DNA of 64,000 nucleotides from Acidobacteriota bacterium (GTDB lineage: Bacteria; Acidobacteriota; Vicinamibacteria; Vicinamibacterales; UBA2999), in assembly GCA_947482665.1 (NCBI GenBank), contig CANKJK010000010.1, positions 1-64,000 on the forward strand, given 5' to 3'. A model generated the notes under the pieces. It was not told the DNA's origin, did not search any database, and was given only the letters and a program-made list of their open reading frames with translations. The translations under genes were made by a program, and so were the position numbers. Shown one piece after another: positions 8,198 through 19,048 of the stretch; position 1 is the stretch's first letter; each line of letters starts with the position of its first letter.

Positions 8198-9607
8198 CTA
8201 GGACTTGCCGCTGGCCATCGACGCCAGGAATTCGCCGTTGCTCTTGGACTTGCCCATCTTTGAGAGCAGCAGCTCCATGGCCTCGGTCGGAGAGAGCGGA
8301 GTCAGCACCTTCCGGAGGACCCAGACACGGTTGAGATCCTCCTTGCTGAGGAGCAGTTCCTCCTTGCGCGTGCCGCTCTTCTGGATGTCGATGGCAGGGA
8401 ACACGCGCCGGTCCGCCAACTTGCGGTCCAGATGAATCTCCATGTTGCCGGTGCCCTTGAACTCCTCGAAGATGACTTCGTCCATCCGTGACCCGGTGTC
8501 GATGAGGGCCGTGGCGACGATGGTCAACGATCCGCCCTCTTCGATATTGCGAGCCGCGCCGAAGAAGCGCTTCGGGCGCTGCAGCGCGTTGCTGTCCACA
8601 CCGCCGGAGAGCACCTTGCCGGAGGCCGGCACGATCGTGTTGTAGGCGCGCGCCAGTCGCGTAATCGAGTCGAGCAGGATGACGACGTCCTTCTTGTGCT
8701 CGACCAGGCGCTTGGCCTTCTCGATGACCATTTCCGCCACCTGCACGTGCCGCTGGGCCGGTTCGTCGAAGGTCGACGATACGACTTCGCCGCGGACAGA
8801 CCGCTGCATGTCGGTGACTTCTTCCGGGCGCTCGTCGATGAGCAGGACGATGAGGTACACCTCGGGGTGGTTCTTCGTGATGCTGTTGGCGATGCTCTGG
8901 AGCAGCATCGTCTTACCCGTGCGGGGCGGAGCGACGATGAGGCCGCGCTGGCCCTTGCCGAGCGGCGAGAGCAGGTCCATGACCCGGCCGGAGAGGTTGT
9001 CGGTCTCCGTTTCGAGGTTCACGCGCTGCTGGGGATAGAGCGGCGTGAGGTTCTCGAAGAAGATCTTCTCCTTCGTCTTTTCCGGCGGTTCGAAGTTGAT
9101 CGCTTCAACCTTGATCAGCGCGAAGTAGCGCTCGCCGTCCTTGGGCGGGCGGATGACGCCGGACACCGTGTCACCGGTGTGCAGGTCGAACTTGCGGATC
9201 TGGGAAGGTGAAACGTAGATGTCGTCTGGGCCCGGCAGATAGTTGTAGTCCGGCGCGCGCAGGAAGCCGAAGCCGTCTGGCAGGGTTTCGAGGACGCCCT
9301 CCGAGAAGATGTTGCCGCTCTTCTCGGCGCGCACGCGGAGAATCTCGAAGATCAGTTCCTGCTTGCGCATCCCGGTGGCGCCGGCGATGTCCAGGTCCTT
9401 GGCAATCTTGGTCAGCGCCGTGATGCTCATTTCCTTGAGCGCTGACAGGGAGATGGTCTGTGCCTGGGCCGGCTGGGCCTGACTCTGCGGGGCCTGCCCC
9501 TGGGGGGCTGTCTGGCTTTGCGGGGCCGGGGCGGGAGAAGGGGTGGCCGGGGCGGGGGCGGTGGCTACGCCACCGTTGGTTTTGGGAGTCGGGCGATCAG
9601 CGTCCAC
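8198..9607 (-). CDS. rho: Transcription termination factor Rho
   Basis: A hexameric RNA helicase/ATPase that terminates untranslated transcripts. After a proline/alanine/glutamine-rich low-complexity stretch (about residues 8-50) comes the Rho N-domain ([20 protein letters not shown]), the cold-shock RNA-binding fold ([22 protein letters not shown]), Walker [11 protein letters not shown], Walker [17 protein letters not shown], and the R-loop region [13 protein letters not shown]. Length is about 469 residues from GTG 9607, which overlaps the 3' end of engB by 43 nt in a different frame. The frame is open further upstream, but that part lies inside engB and has no Rho similarity. The start is therefore moderately certain; translational coupling to engB is likely. 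Confidence 0.95.
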   Translation of the reverse strand: MDADRPTPKTNGGVATAPAPATPSPAPAPQSQTAPQGQAPQSQAQPAQAQTISLSALKEMSITALTKIAKDLDIAGATGMRKQELIFEILRVRAEKSGNIFSEGVLETLPDGFGFLRAPDYNYLPGPDDIYVSPSQIRKFDLHTGDTVSGVIRPPKDGERYFALIKVEAINFEPPEKTKEKIFFENLTPLYPQQRVNLETETDNLSGRVMDLLSPLGKGQRGLIVAPPRTGKTMLLQSIANSITKNHPEVYLIVLLIDERPEEVTDMQRSVRGEVVSSTFDEPAQRHVQVAEMVIEKAKRLVEHKKDVVILLDSITRLARAYNTIVPASGKVLSGGVDSNALQRPKRFFGAARNIEEGGSLTIVATALIDTGSRMDEVIFEEFKGTGNMEIHLDRKLADRRVFPAIDIQKSGTRKEELLLSKEDLNRVWVLRKVLTPLSPTEAMELLLSKMGKSKSNGEFLASMASGKS

Positions 9608-10200
9608 AGTGCGTCCAGTCCTTCGCCACGCACCGCAGAGACGAGCGGTACGGGCGTGCGAAATGCGGTTTCCAGTTGACGGGCGTGTTTCACGCGCTCG
9701 CTGCGCGTGAGCTTGTCTACCTTGGTTCCCACCACGCCCAGTGGGAGGTTGAGTTCCTGCAGCCACGCCCATGTGGCTGCATCCGATTCAAGTCCGGGAT
9801 GGCGGGCATCCACCAGGAGCACCACGCCACGGTCGCCAGGTCTGGCAAAGAACGCTTCGATCAGCTCCGAGAAATCCTCGGAGGCCGCCCTCCGCCGCTC
9901 GGCTGGGGCTGCCAGTTCAGACTGGGTCCGTACCTTGGCCGCGCGCGCATACCCGTAGCCAGGCAGATCGACCAGGAAGAACGGGGGATTGCGACCCTGC
10001 TGAATCTTATAGAAATTGGCCAGCCTCGTCTTGCCAGGCTCGGCACTGGTCCTGGCAACGGACCGCCGTGCAAGGGCGTTGATGAGGGTGGACTTCCCGA
10101 CGTTTGACCGGCCGACCAGCGCCACCTCCGGCAGTGATTCCCTGGGGAACTGCCCGGCTGCGGCCGCGCTGGTGACGAACTCAACGACGCGTTGTGACAC
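9565..10200 (-). CDS. engB: Ribosome biogenesis GTP-binding protein EngB/YsxC
   Basis: A 211-residue small GTPase needed for large-subunit assembly. G1 motif GRSNVGKS is at 30-37, a threonine-containing switch (GKTRLANFY) follows, G3 DLPGYG is at 78-83, G4 is TKVDK near 158 (usual form TKxDK) and G5 is SAVRGEG. The chain begins [12 protein letters not shown], and the start codon is GTG at 10200. Its 3' end overlaps the rho start. It lies 41 nt downstream of lon on the same strand and belongs to the same run of genes. Confidence 0.95.
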   Translation of the reverse strand: MSQRVVEFVTSAAAAGQFPRESLPEVALVGRSNVGKSTLINALARRSVARTSAEPGKTRLANFYKIQQGRNPPFFLVDLPGYGYARAAKVRTQSELAAPAERRRAASEDFSELIEAFFARPGDRGVVLLVDARHPGLESDAATWAWLQELNLPLGVVGTKVDKLTRSERVKHARQLETAFRTPVPLVSAVRGEGLDALWTLIARLPKPTVA

Positions 10201-10241
10201 AGTCCGGGTGACCGGTTTCCTGTCCGACGGGCGTTTCGAAC

Positions 10242-12623
<2,382 letters not shown>

Positions 12624-12631
12624 TGGGGACC

Positions 12632-13888
12632 TTATCCGGCTTTCTCCACCAGCGTGAAGGACTTGTCCTTGGCCTCGACCACCTCGCGCGTGACCACAAT
12701 CTCGCGGAGCTTCTTCTGGCCGGGCACTGAATACATCAAGTCCAGCATCAGGTCTTCGATGATCATCCGCAAGCCCCTGGCGCCGATTTTTCGTGTCAAG
12801 GCTGACTCGGCGATGGCTTCGAGCGCGTCGTCTGTGAACCGGAGCTTCACGTTCTCGTATTCGAAGAGCTTCTGGTACTGCTTGGTGATGGCATTGCGCG
12901 GCTGCGTCAGGATCTGGATGAGCGCGGGCTTGTCCAGTTCGTGCAGCGTGCCCATCACGGGGAGGCGCCCGACGAACTCCGGGATGAGCCCGTAGCGGAT
13001 CAGATCCTCCGGCTCGATCGACTCAAGCGTTGTGCCCACGTCCTTCTTCTGCACGGACCGGATGTCGGCCTTGAAGCCCAGGGTCTTCTTGCCGGCCCGG
13101 CGCTCGATCACCTTGTCCAGGCCGACGAACGCGCCGCCGCAGATGAACAGGATGTTGCTGGTGTCGATCTGGAAGAACTCCTGATGCGGATGCTTCCGGC
13201 CACCCTGAGGAGGCACGTTGGCGACGGTACCCTCGAGAATCTTGAGGAGGGCCTGCTGGACGCCTTCCCCCGATACATCACGCGTGATGGATGGGTTTTC
13301 GTCCTTGCGGCAGATCTTGTCGACTTCGTCAATGTAGATGATGCCCTGCTGGCACTTCTCGATGTCGCCGCCGGCTGCCTGGAGCAGTTTGAGGATGATG
13401 TTCTCGACATCCTCACCGACGTACCCGGCCTCTGTCAGAGTCGTGGCGTCGACGATCGTGAAGGGGACCGAGAGCAGGCGCGCGAGCGTCTGCGCCAGGA
13501 GCGTCTTGCCGGTGCCCGTCGGTCCGATGAGCATGATGTTCGACTTGCTCAGCTCGACGTCGTTACGGCCCTTCGGCTGCTTCTGGATCTCAAGCCGCTT
13601 GTAGTGGTTATAGACCGCGACTGCGAGTTTCTTCTTGGTCCGGTCCTGGCCGATGACGTACTCGTCCAGGAACTTCTTGATTTCGGGGGGCGAGGGCAGC
13701 GACGAACGGGTGCCTCGCGTGTCGAAGCGGCTGTCGTCCGCAATGATGTCGTTGCAGACTTCGACGCATTCGTCGCAGATAAAGACCGTCGGTCCGGCAA
13801 TCAGTTTCCGGACGTCGTTCTGGTCCTTGTTGCAGAAGGAACACCGAAGGGTTTCAGTCTCGCCGCTTTTTTTGACCATGTTTGACAC
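12632..13888 (-). CDS. clpX: ATP-dependent Clp protease ATPase subunit ClpX
   Basis: A 418-residue unfoldase. The N-terminal zinc-binding domain has Cys16-x2-Cys19 and Cys38-x2-Cys41. AAA+ Walker [16 protein letters not shown] is near residue 120, Walker [12 protein letters not shown] near 185, and the pore-loop and sensor regions read as usual, ending ...[15 protein letters not shown]. It delivers tagged substrates to ClpP, encoded upstream in the same direction. The start is GTG 13888 (MSNMVKKSG); ATG 13879 is an alternative. The 182-nt gap to clpP could hold its own promoter, but no convincing element was seen there. Confidence 0.98.
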   Translation of the reverse strand: MSNMVKKSGETETLRCSFCNKDQNDVRKLIAGPTVFICDECVEVCNDIIADDSRFDTRGTRSSLPSPPEIKKFLDEYVIGQDRTKKKLAVAVYNHYKRLEIQKQPKGRNDVELSKSNIMLIGPTGTGKTLLAQTLARLLSVPFTIVDATTLTEAGYVGEDVENIILKLLQAAGGDIEKCQQGIIYIDEVDKICRKDENPSITRDVSGEGVQQALLKILEGTVANVPPQGGRKHPHQEFFQIDTSNILFICGGAFVGLDKVIERRAGKKTLGFKADIRSVQKKDVGTTLESIEPEDLIRYGLIPEFVGRLPVMGTLHELDKPALIQILTQPRNAITKQYQKLFEYENVKLRFTDDALEAIAESALTRKIGARGLRMIIEDLMLDLMYSVPGQKKLREIVVTREVVEAKDKSFTLVEKAG

Positions 13889-14070
13889 AAGTTCACCAGC
13901 GCGGGTGCGCAGCCTCCGTTAAGGAGTTCCGGGGCCGTCGGATTGGATGGCGGTACGTCTGGCACTGGCCCAGCGGACCAGCGGAGGCGTCTCACAACCC
14001 GGATGGTGCACCTGGGCCAGGAACGGAATCTCTGCGACAGGAATCGACAGATCGCCTCGGTTGCTTGATG
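13889..14070. other. clpP-clpX intergenic spacer with 9-bp inverted repeat
   Basis: 182 nt without a gene. It contains CTGGCCCAG at 13965-13973 and its reverse complement CTGGGCCAG at 14012-14020 separated by 38 nt. The pair could form a long-looped hairpin in the clpP-clpX transcript. No clear promoter or U-tract was identified. Confidence 0.3.
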
Positions 14071-14670
14071 CTACACCCGTTTCCGGATGACATCGTCAAT
14101 TATGCCGTATTCCTTCCCCTGGTCGGCCGACATGATGTAGTCCCGCTCCGTATCCTCCTGGATACGCTTGGCGGGCTGTCCCGTGTTGGCTACCAGGATC
14201 TCGTTGAGACGCTCGCGCATGCGCAGGATTTCGCGCGCAGCGATGTCGATGTCAGTCGCCTGCCCCTGGAGACCCGACATGAGCGGCTGATGGATCACGA
14301 TTCGGGAGTTGGGGAGCGAGAAGCGCTTGCCCTTGGCTCCCGCCGACAGCAGCACGGCGGCCATGGATGCGGCCTGGCCCAGACAGATGGTCTGGACGTC
14401 CGGCTTGATGAACTGCATCGTGTCGTAGATCGCCATGCCAGCGGTGATCGACCCGCCCGGGCTGTTGATGTACAGCATGATGTCCTTGTCCGGGTCCTCG
14501 GCTTCAAGGAACAGCAACTGGGCAATGACCAGATTGGCGATCGAGTCGTCAATCGGCGTGCCGATGAAGATGATGCTGTCCTTCAGGAGGCGGGAGAAGA
14601 TGTCGTAGGCGCGTTCGCCCCGGTTGGTCTGTTCGACCACCATGGGCACGAGCTGGGCGTGGGCGTTCAT
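14071..14670 (-). CDS. clpP: ATP-dependent Clp protease proteolytic subunit ClpP
   Basis: A 199-residue serine peptidase forming the tetradecameric Clp chamber. The catalytic triad is visible: Ser102 in [11 protein letters not shown], His127 in IVIHQPL and Asp177 in TERDYIMS. The oxyanion-hole segment [17 protein letters not shown] and the handle helix ([14 protein letters not shown]) are intact. The chain ends [10 protein letters not shown]. It sits between tig and clpX on the minus strand, the common order in bacteria. The start is ATG 14670; no strong Shine-Dalgarno is visible. Confidence 0.98.
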   Translation of the reverse strand: MNAHAQLVPMVVEQTNRGERAYDIFSRLLKDSIIFIGTPIDDSIANLVIAQLLFLEAEDPDKDIMLYINSPGGSITAGMAIYDTMQFIKPDVQTICLGQAASMAAVLLSAGAKGKRFSLPNSRIVIHQPLMSGLQGQATDIDIAAREILRMRERLNEILVANTGQPAKRIQEDTERDYIMSADQGKEYGIIDDVIRKRV

Positions 14671-14735
14671 GGGTTTTGATCCGGGCGGTGCGGGCCGGGG
14701 CTTATCCCCGGGCCGATCCTAATATCGACATCCAG

Positions 14736-14757
14736 CCCCCGCGGCAGTAGTCGGGGG
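14736..14757 (-). terminator. GC hairpin between tig and clpP
   Basis: CCCCCG / CGGGGG arms with a 10-nt loop, directly downstream of the tig stop on the minus strand. It follows the hairpin at 14759-14780, giving two consecutive structures between tig and clpP. There is no U-tract. Confidence 0.35.
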
Positions 14758-14758
14758 T

Positions 14759-14780
14759 GCCACGGCCGTCAGGCCGTGGC
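14759..14780 (-). terminator. Hairpin with the tig stop codon in its loop
   Basis: Perfect 9-bp stem GCCACGGCC / GGCCGTGGC with loop GTCA. The tig stop codon (14769-14771) falls across the loop. It could attenuate transcription between tig and clpP or protect the 3' end of the tig mRNA. Confidence 0.45.
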
Positions 14781-16043
14781 GATTCGGGCCTGTCCAAGGG
14801 CGTGCTCCAGGGCCCGCTCCCGGCGGATGCCGGTGATGAGGCGGGGGATCCCCCCCTCTTTTTCGAGCTGGGCGCGGACGGCTTCGGGCGTACGCTGAAG
14901 CGCTTCGGCCATCCGGGTGATTTCCGTCGACACCGCGTCGGCATCCACTGAAATCTGGTCTCGGCGGGCCAGCTGGTCCAGGGCGATCGCGCTGCCGACC
15001 GCGTCCTGCGCCGGCTGGCGCTGCGAGTTGCGGAACTCGGTCCAGTCCATCCCGGCCTTCATCGGGTCGATACCCTGGTCCATCAGGCGCCGGGCAAATT
15101 CCTCCAGGCGGCGGTCCATTTCCCGCTCGACCAGGGAGGTTGGCAGTTCAAACGGGATGCGCTGGGCCAGCTGCGTCAGCAACGCGCTGCGGACGGCGCG
15201 CTGCGCCGAAGTGGCCGCTTCCTGCGACAAGTCGGCCAGGATTCTGGTGCGCAGGGCGTCGAGCGATTCGAAATCGCCCACGTCCTTGGCAAATTCATCA
15301 TCCACCTCGGGCAGCACGCGCTGCCGGACTTCCTTGACCAGCACCGTGTAGGCCACATCCGTATTGGCGAGCTGCGGAACCGGGTAGTCCTCGGCGAAAT
15401 GAATCGTAAAGGTCTTCTGTTCGCCGGCGGACAGCCCGACGAGGTTTGCGTCGAATCCCGGGGGATTGCCTGCCCCGCCGATGACGAGCGTCACACCCTC
15501 GTGCTTGTCCGATTCCCCTGTGGCTTCCTTGCGCTCGATGTCCGCGACGAGCGTGTCGCCGTCGACGGCCGGGCGGCCTTCCACCGGTTCAAAGCGCGCG
15601 GCCCGCTCACGGAGTTGCTGCAGCGCGGTTTCAACAGCATCCGGCGCCACGTCGGACGCGGGCTGCTGAATGAGGATTGAGGTGACGTCCCCGACCTCGA
15701 ATTCGGGGACGGTCTCGAAGGTCGCCGTGAACGCGAGCGGTTTCCCTTCATCGATGGAGAAGTCATTCACGTTCGGAGAATCGACCGGCTCCACGCCGCG
15801 CTCCTGCAGGGCCTCGTCGACGGCCCGCGGCACGAGTTCGCGGGCGACGTCCTGGAGAATCTGTTCCTTGAAGCGCTGCCGGGCCACCGTTGCCGGGACC
15901 TTGCCCGGGCGGAAGCCCGGGACACGGGCGCTCTTCGCGTAGGAACGCGTGACGCGAGTGATGCTGGCCGTCACGACATCGGCGGGAATCTCGATGGAGA
16001 GCTGCTTCCGGGTTTCGGATACGTCAACGAGGGTATGAGTCAT
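14769..16043 (-). CDS. tig: Trigger factor, ribosome-associated chaperone/prolyl isomerase
   Basis: A 424-residue trigger factor. The ribosome-docking signature GFRPGKVP is at 43-50, preceded by the usual beta-rich N-domain (LSIEIPADVV). The FKBP-like PPIase domain lies around residues 150-240 (GDTLVADIERKEATGESDKHEGVTLVIGG fold region), followed by the helical C-terminal chaperone arms (DEFAKDVGDFESLDALRTRIL, LPTSLVEREMDRRLEEFARRL). It binds nascent chains at the exit tunnel. ATG 16043 was chosen because MTHTLVDVSETRKQLSIEIP is the conserved start; upstream in-frame sequence has no match. It heads the tig-clpP-clpX-lon block. Confidence 0.96.
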   Translation of the reverse strand: MTHTLVDVSETRKQLSIEIPADVVTASITRVTRSYAKSARVPGFRPGKVPATVARQRFKEQILQDVARELVPRAVDEALQERGVEPVDSPNVNDFSIDEGKPLAFTATFETVPEFEVGDVTSILIQQPASDVAPDAVETALQQLRERAARFEPVEGRPAVDGDTLVADIERKEATGESDKHEGVTLVIGGAGNPPGFDANLVGLSAGEQKTFTIHFAEDYPVPQLANTDVAYTVLVKEVRQRVLPEVDDEFAKDVGDFESLDALRTRILADLSQEAATSAQRAVRSALLTQLAQRIPFELPTSLVEREMDRRLEEFARRLMDQGIDPMKAGMDWTEFRNSQRQPAQDAVGSAIALDQLARRDQISVDADAVSTEITRMAEALQRTPEAVRAQLEKEGGIPRLITGIRRERALEHALGQARIATA

Positions 16044-16170
16044 GGATCGCGCGGTGCCCGTTATCGGCTGGCGGGCGGAGCCGGTTCTGGCTGCCCTTGA
16101 TCTGGGGACGTTGGGCGGACGCCCACTCTGTGCAGCGTAACACAGTCGTCGGTGCCCCCAGCCCCGGTGA

Positions 16171-16176
16171 TAGCAT
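16171..16176 (+). promoter_or_regulatory. Putative extended -10 (TGATAGCAT) of the asparagine-synthase-like gene
   Basis: TG-A-TAGCAT ends 8 nt before the GTG at 16185 and no Shine-Dalgarno intervenes, consistent with a leaderless mRNA. It is nearly identical to the element at 18118. Confidence 0.4.
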
Positions 16177-16184
16177 GCCTCGCC

Positions 16185-17951
16185 GTGGCCGGCCTGTTTG
16201 GACTCTTTGTGCGGACGCCTCGCTCGCCGGAATGGTTGGAGGCCAGTCTGGAACGGCTTGGGCAAGCGATGGTGAGCCGGGCGCATCACCGGCGCCACAC
16301 GGAGCTGTTTGCCCAGGGCGCGATTGGGATCATCGGGCCGGGTGTGCTCCGCGGCTGCTTGGAATCCCACCGCGCCGAGAACGGCAGCGTCATGGTGGCC
16401 GAGGGGGAGGTCTACCGGGCGGGTGCCTGGCGTGCCGACGCGGCTGGGGAAGGACATCCCTGGGCCCTTGTTCATGACCTCTGGATCCGTGGCGGTGGCG
16501 ACGCCCTTTCGCGCGTCGACGGTCTGTACTCCCTCGCTCGGTACGACGACTCGCCTGGTGACCCCGCGCTGGTTCTACTAAGCGACCGGTATGGGTCGCG
16601 CCGCCTATTCATTCATGACGATGGCGAGGTCTTCGCGTTCGCGGCGGACTTCCAGGCACTCGTCGCCTGGGTCGGCGATGCCGTGAGCATCGATCGGGCG
16701 TTTGTCGAAGAGACCGTGTGTCTCGGGGCGCCGCTACGCGGGGCCACGTGGGTGACCCAGATTCAGCTGTTCCCGCCGGCAACGGAGATGCGTGTCAGCC
16801 TGGGCGCAACGCGGGAGGGCCGCTATTGGGATTGGACGAGCCTGCCCGCTCCTGGCTCGAACCGGCAGCGCGATCTGGTTGCCGAGACCTACGAGCGCTG
16901 GCGGGAGGTGCTCGACCTCCGTCTGACCGGTGGCCGACTGGGCCAGCAGTTGAGCGGCGGGCTGGACAGTCGACTCATCCTGGCCGAGGTCGCTCGGCGC
17001 CGCAGTGGCTGGGCGTCCGTGACGTATGGCGAGCCAGCCGCCGACGAAGTCCGGTTCGCGAAACGTGCGGCCCGGGCGGTGGGCAGCACGTGGACGCTTC
17101 TGGAGTTGCCGGGCCCTGACTGGCTCGACCATCGCGTGGCGGCGTCTCTGGAGAACGGCGGCTTTGTCGATTTGATCAATGCCCATCATGCCGGCCGCCT
17201 CGAGACGATGCGCGGTCTCTTTGATGTCGAGATGAGCGGGTTCACAGGTGACGTGACGCTGGGCGATACCTACTGGGGGCTGAACGATCAGGGTGTGATG
17301 GACCGTTTGCCATACTGGTCATCGCCTGTCAGCCTGCCTCCGGAAGAAGCCTTTGCGCGTATCTCCGCTGACATTGGCGGACGGTCGACCTGGGGCTTCA
17401 TGATGGATACGAAACTCCGCCGGGCGATCAACTGGTGGCCGCACATGTGCGTCAACGACCTGGAGGTCCGGAAGCCGTTCCTCGACTATGGCTTTCTCGA
17501 ATTCTGCGCCGGACTGCCGCTGGAACTGCGCCGGTCGAGCCGGATGCATGTCGAGATCCTCCGGCGGTTCTTTCCGGCGTTGGCACGTGTCCCGATACAA
17601 CGGACCGGTGTCCGGCCTGGCGCACCTCGCCTCGCATATCTGGCTATGGCCGGCGTCCGCCGGCTCCATCGAGGCGCTCGGGCAGCCGGTATCCCGTTAC
17701 GACCGTGGGTACGTGGCGCATTCGACCTGAGCACATGGCTGCAGGCACCGGGTATCGAACAGCGCTTTCGCGATGTGCTGGTGCGACCCGACGCCCGCGT
17801 CGCCGGCTATTTCGATCGTGCGTCTGTGGCCGCTGTGCTCGACCAGACCTTTGGCATTCCGCAGGTGGCACACGAGATTGCCTTTCATTTGTATCGAGTC
17901 GAACAGGTTCTGGCAGAGATCCCGGTGTGGGCCCGGGCTGGGCGGGATTGA
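16185..17951 (+). CDS. Asparagine synthase-like amidotransferase lacking the glutaminase cysteine
   Basis: A 588-residue protein in two parts. The N-terminal half (about 1-215) keeps the Ntn-hydrolase class II fold landmarks (VDGLYSLARYDD, LLSDRYGSRRLFI, FAFAADFQALV) but starts MAGLFG where active AsnB has MCGI, so the catalytic Cys of glutamine hydrolysis is absent. The C-terminal synthetase half has an intact pyrophosphate loop SGGLDS at 257-262. Such proteins are frequent in polysaccharide loci and are thought to transfer ammonia or another amine to a carboxylate through an adenylate; the substrate here is unknown. The GTG start at 16185 fits the family N-terminus. It stands at the edge of the polysaccharide locus. 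Confidence 0.88.
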   Translation: MAGLFGLFVRTPRSPEWLEASLERLGQAMVSRAHHRRHTELFAQGAIGIIGPGVLRGCLESHRAENGSVMVAEGEVYRAGAWRADAAGEGHPWALVHDLWIRGGGDALSRVDGLYSLARYDDSPGDPALVLLSDRYGSRRLFIHDDGEVFAFAADFQALVAWVGDAVSIDRAFVEETVCLGAPLRGATWVTQIQLFPPATEMRVSLGATREGRYWDWTSLPAPGSNRQRDLVAETYERWREVLDLRLTGGRLGQQLSGGLDSRLILAEVARRRSGWASVTYGEPAADEVRFAKRAARAVGSTWTLLELPGPDWLDHRVAASLENGGFVDLINAHHAGRLETMRGLFDVEMSGFTGDVTLGDTYWGLNDQGVMDRLPYWSSPVSLPPEEAFARISADIGGRSTWGFMMDTKLRRAINWWPHMCVNDLEVRKPFLDYGFLEFCAGLPLELRRSSRMHVEILRRFFPALARVPIQRTGVRPGAPRLAYLAMAGVRRLHRGARAAGIPLRPWVRGAFDLSTWLQAPGIEQRFRDVLVRPDARVAGYFDRASVAAVLDQTFGIPQVAHEIAFHLYRVEQVLAEIPVWARAGRD

Positions 17952-17973
17952 CACGGGCTGGCAGCGCCCGTGT
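17951..17973. terminator. Terminator-like hairpin between the asparagine-synthase-like gene and tRNA-Leu
   Basis: 8-bp stem ACACGGGC / GCCCGTGT with a 7-nt loop. Its first base is the last base of the TGA stop of the upstream gene, and it lies 8 nt from the 3' CCA of the converging tRNA. It could serve both transcripts. No U-tract on either strand. Confidence 0.5.
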
Positions 17974-17981
17974 CCGGGTGG

Positions 17982-18068
17982 TGGTGCGAAAGGAGGGACT
18001 CGAACCCCCATACCCTCTCGGGTACCAGATCCTAAGTCTGGCGCGTCTGCCAGTTCCGCCACTTTCGC
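17982..18068 (-). tRNA. tRNA-Leu (anticodon UAG), CCA encoded
   Basis: On the minus strand the 5' acceptor GCGAAAG pairs with 3' CTTTCGC. The anticodon stem CCAGA / TCTGG encloses the loop CTTAGGA, giving anticodon UAG, which reads CUA and CUG leucine codons. The variable arm is long (TACCCGAGAGGGTA), as expected of a class II tRNA, and the T-loop is GTTCGAGTC. The 3' CCA (17982-17984 on the plus strand) is genomically encoded after discriminator A. Total length 87 nt including CCA. A possible minus-strand -10 (TG-G-TACGCT, 18084-18089) lies just upstream. Confidence 0.97.
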
Positions 18069-18117
18069 TCGCTGGAGAGGGCCAGCGTACCACAGCGGTA
18101 GCGCCGGAACCGCGTGC

Positions 18118-18123
18118 TAGCAT
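18118..18123 (+). promoter_or_regulatory. Putative extended -10 (TGCTAGCAT) of the epimerase gene
   Basis: TG-C-TAGCAT ends 9 nt before the ATG at 18133, with no Shine-Dalgarno. It matches the element before 16185 at all but the spacer base. Confidence 0.4.
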
Positions 18124-18132
18124 CCCCGCTCG

Positions 18133-18990
18133 ATGACTCACGAACGAGCGGCGGCGTTGGTCACAGGGGGGGCGGGTTTCATGGGTGCCCACGTCGTGCG
18201 GGCGCTCGGTGACTCCGGTATCGGGGGCGTTGTCGTCCTGGATGATCTGTCTGGGGGCTTTCGGAGCAATCTACCGGATGATGTGACGTTCGTGGAAGGC
18301 AGCGTCTGCGACCACGTGCTGTTGTCACGGGTGTTTGAGAGGCACCGGCCGCGATTCGTCTACCACCTGGCTGCCTACGCGGCAGAGGGGCTCTCCCACT
18401 TCATTCGCCGCTTCAACTACACGAACAACGTCGTGGGCAGCGTGAACGTCATCAACGAATGCGTGACGCATGACGTGGAATGTCTGGTGTTCACCAGTTC
18501 TATCGCTGTCTACGGCGCGGCGTCTCCTCCGATGCATGAAGACATGCCCCCGCGGCCGGAAGACCCGTACGGTGTCGCGAAGTTTGCCGTGGAGCTCGAC
18601 TTGGCGGCAGCCCGACGCCTGTTCGGGTTGCGCACGGTCGTGTTCAGACCCCACAACGTCTACGGGGAATACCAGAACCTCGGCGATCCCTACCGGAACG
18701 TCGTGGGCATCTTTATGAACCAGATCATGTCGGGCCGCCCGATGAGTGTCTTCGGTGATGGTCGGCAAAAGCGGGCCTTCAGCTATATCGGGGATATTGC
18801 GCCTGCCGTGGTTCGCAGTGCCTGGACGCCCGATGCGCACGGGAGGATCTTCAATATTGGCGCGGACCGCGAGTACGCCGTGGCGGCGCTGGCGGAGGCG
18901 GTTGCCGAAGCGATGAGGGTGCCTGGCCAAGATGGCGGCCTGGGCCCACGCGGTCGGACCGAGAGCCGGCACCACCTTCGGCGAGATTGA
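18133..18990 (+). CDS. NAD-dependent nucleotide-sugar epimerase/dehydratase, C-terminus frameshifted
   Basis: Extended SDR related to UDP-glucose 4-epimerase. The Rossmann motif TGGAGFMG is at 11-18, the catalytic serine region is FTSSIAVYG at 120-128, and the YxxxK motif is Tyr146-GVA-Lys150. Residues up to about 265 (FNIGADREYAVAALAEAVAEAMRVPG) follow the family. The remaining 20 residues (QDGGLGPRG...) do not, and the expected C-terminal substrate-binding segment is missing in this frame. The family's end reappears in another frame at 18926-19048. The gene is therefore probably damaged by a deletion with frameshift, or makes a shortened protein. It would otherwise supply a sugar precursor to the adjacent polysaccharide locus. 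Confidence 0.8.
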   Translation: MTHERAAALVTGGAGFMGAHVVRALGDSGIGGVVVLDDLSGGFRSNLPDDVTFVEGSVCDHVLLSRVFERHRPRFVYHLAAYAAEGLSHFIRRFNYTNNVVGSVNVINECVTHDVECLVFTSSIAVYGAASPPMHEDMPPRPEDPYGVAKFAVELDLAAARRLFGLRTVVFRPHNVYGEYQNLGDPYRNVVGIFMNQIMSGRPMSVFGDGRQKRAFSYIGDIAPAVVRSAWTPDAHGRIFNIGADREYAVAALAEAVAEAMRVPGQDGGLGPRGRTESRHHLRRD

Positions 18991-19048
18991 GAATGCCAGG
19001 GGGTTGGCGCCGTCGTGGGCCGCGCTTGCGGTGGGAACCTCGCGCTAG
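18926..19048 (+). pseudogene. Out-of-frame remnant of the epimerase C-terminus
   Basis: In the +2 frame this segment reads AKMAAWAHAVGPRAG followed by TTFGEIENARGLAPSWAAL and ends at TAG 19046-19048. It has the pattern 'MAAWA..VG.R....F..IE..R.L.PSW' that ends many GalE-like epimerases. It starts within the tail of the in-frame product. Some 30-40 family residues that should precede it seem to be missing, so a deletion of a length not divisible by three is the simplest explanation. Based on remembered family pattern, not an alignment. Confidence 0.55.

Noticed and set aside
9608-9772. Upstream extension of rho to 9772
   Set aside because: The added residues are an out-of-frame reading of engB with no Rho similarity.
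18095-18103. GCGGTAGCG, nine contiguous matches to the RfaH ops element (GGCGGTAGCGTG) upstream of the epimerase
   Set aside because: It lies upstream of the putative -10 of the epimerase and so would not be transcribed with it; no NusG/RfaH paralogue is in the window; nine bases in GC-rich DNA are not rare enough.
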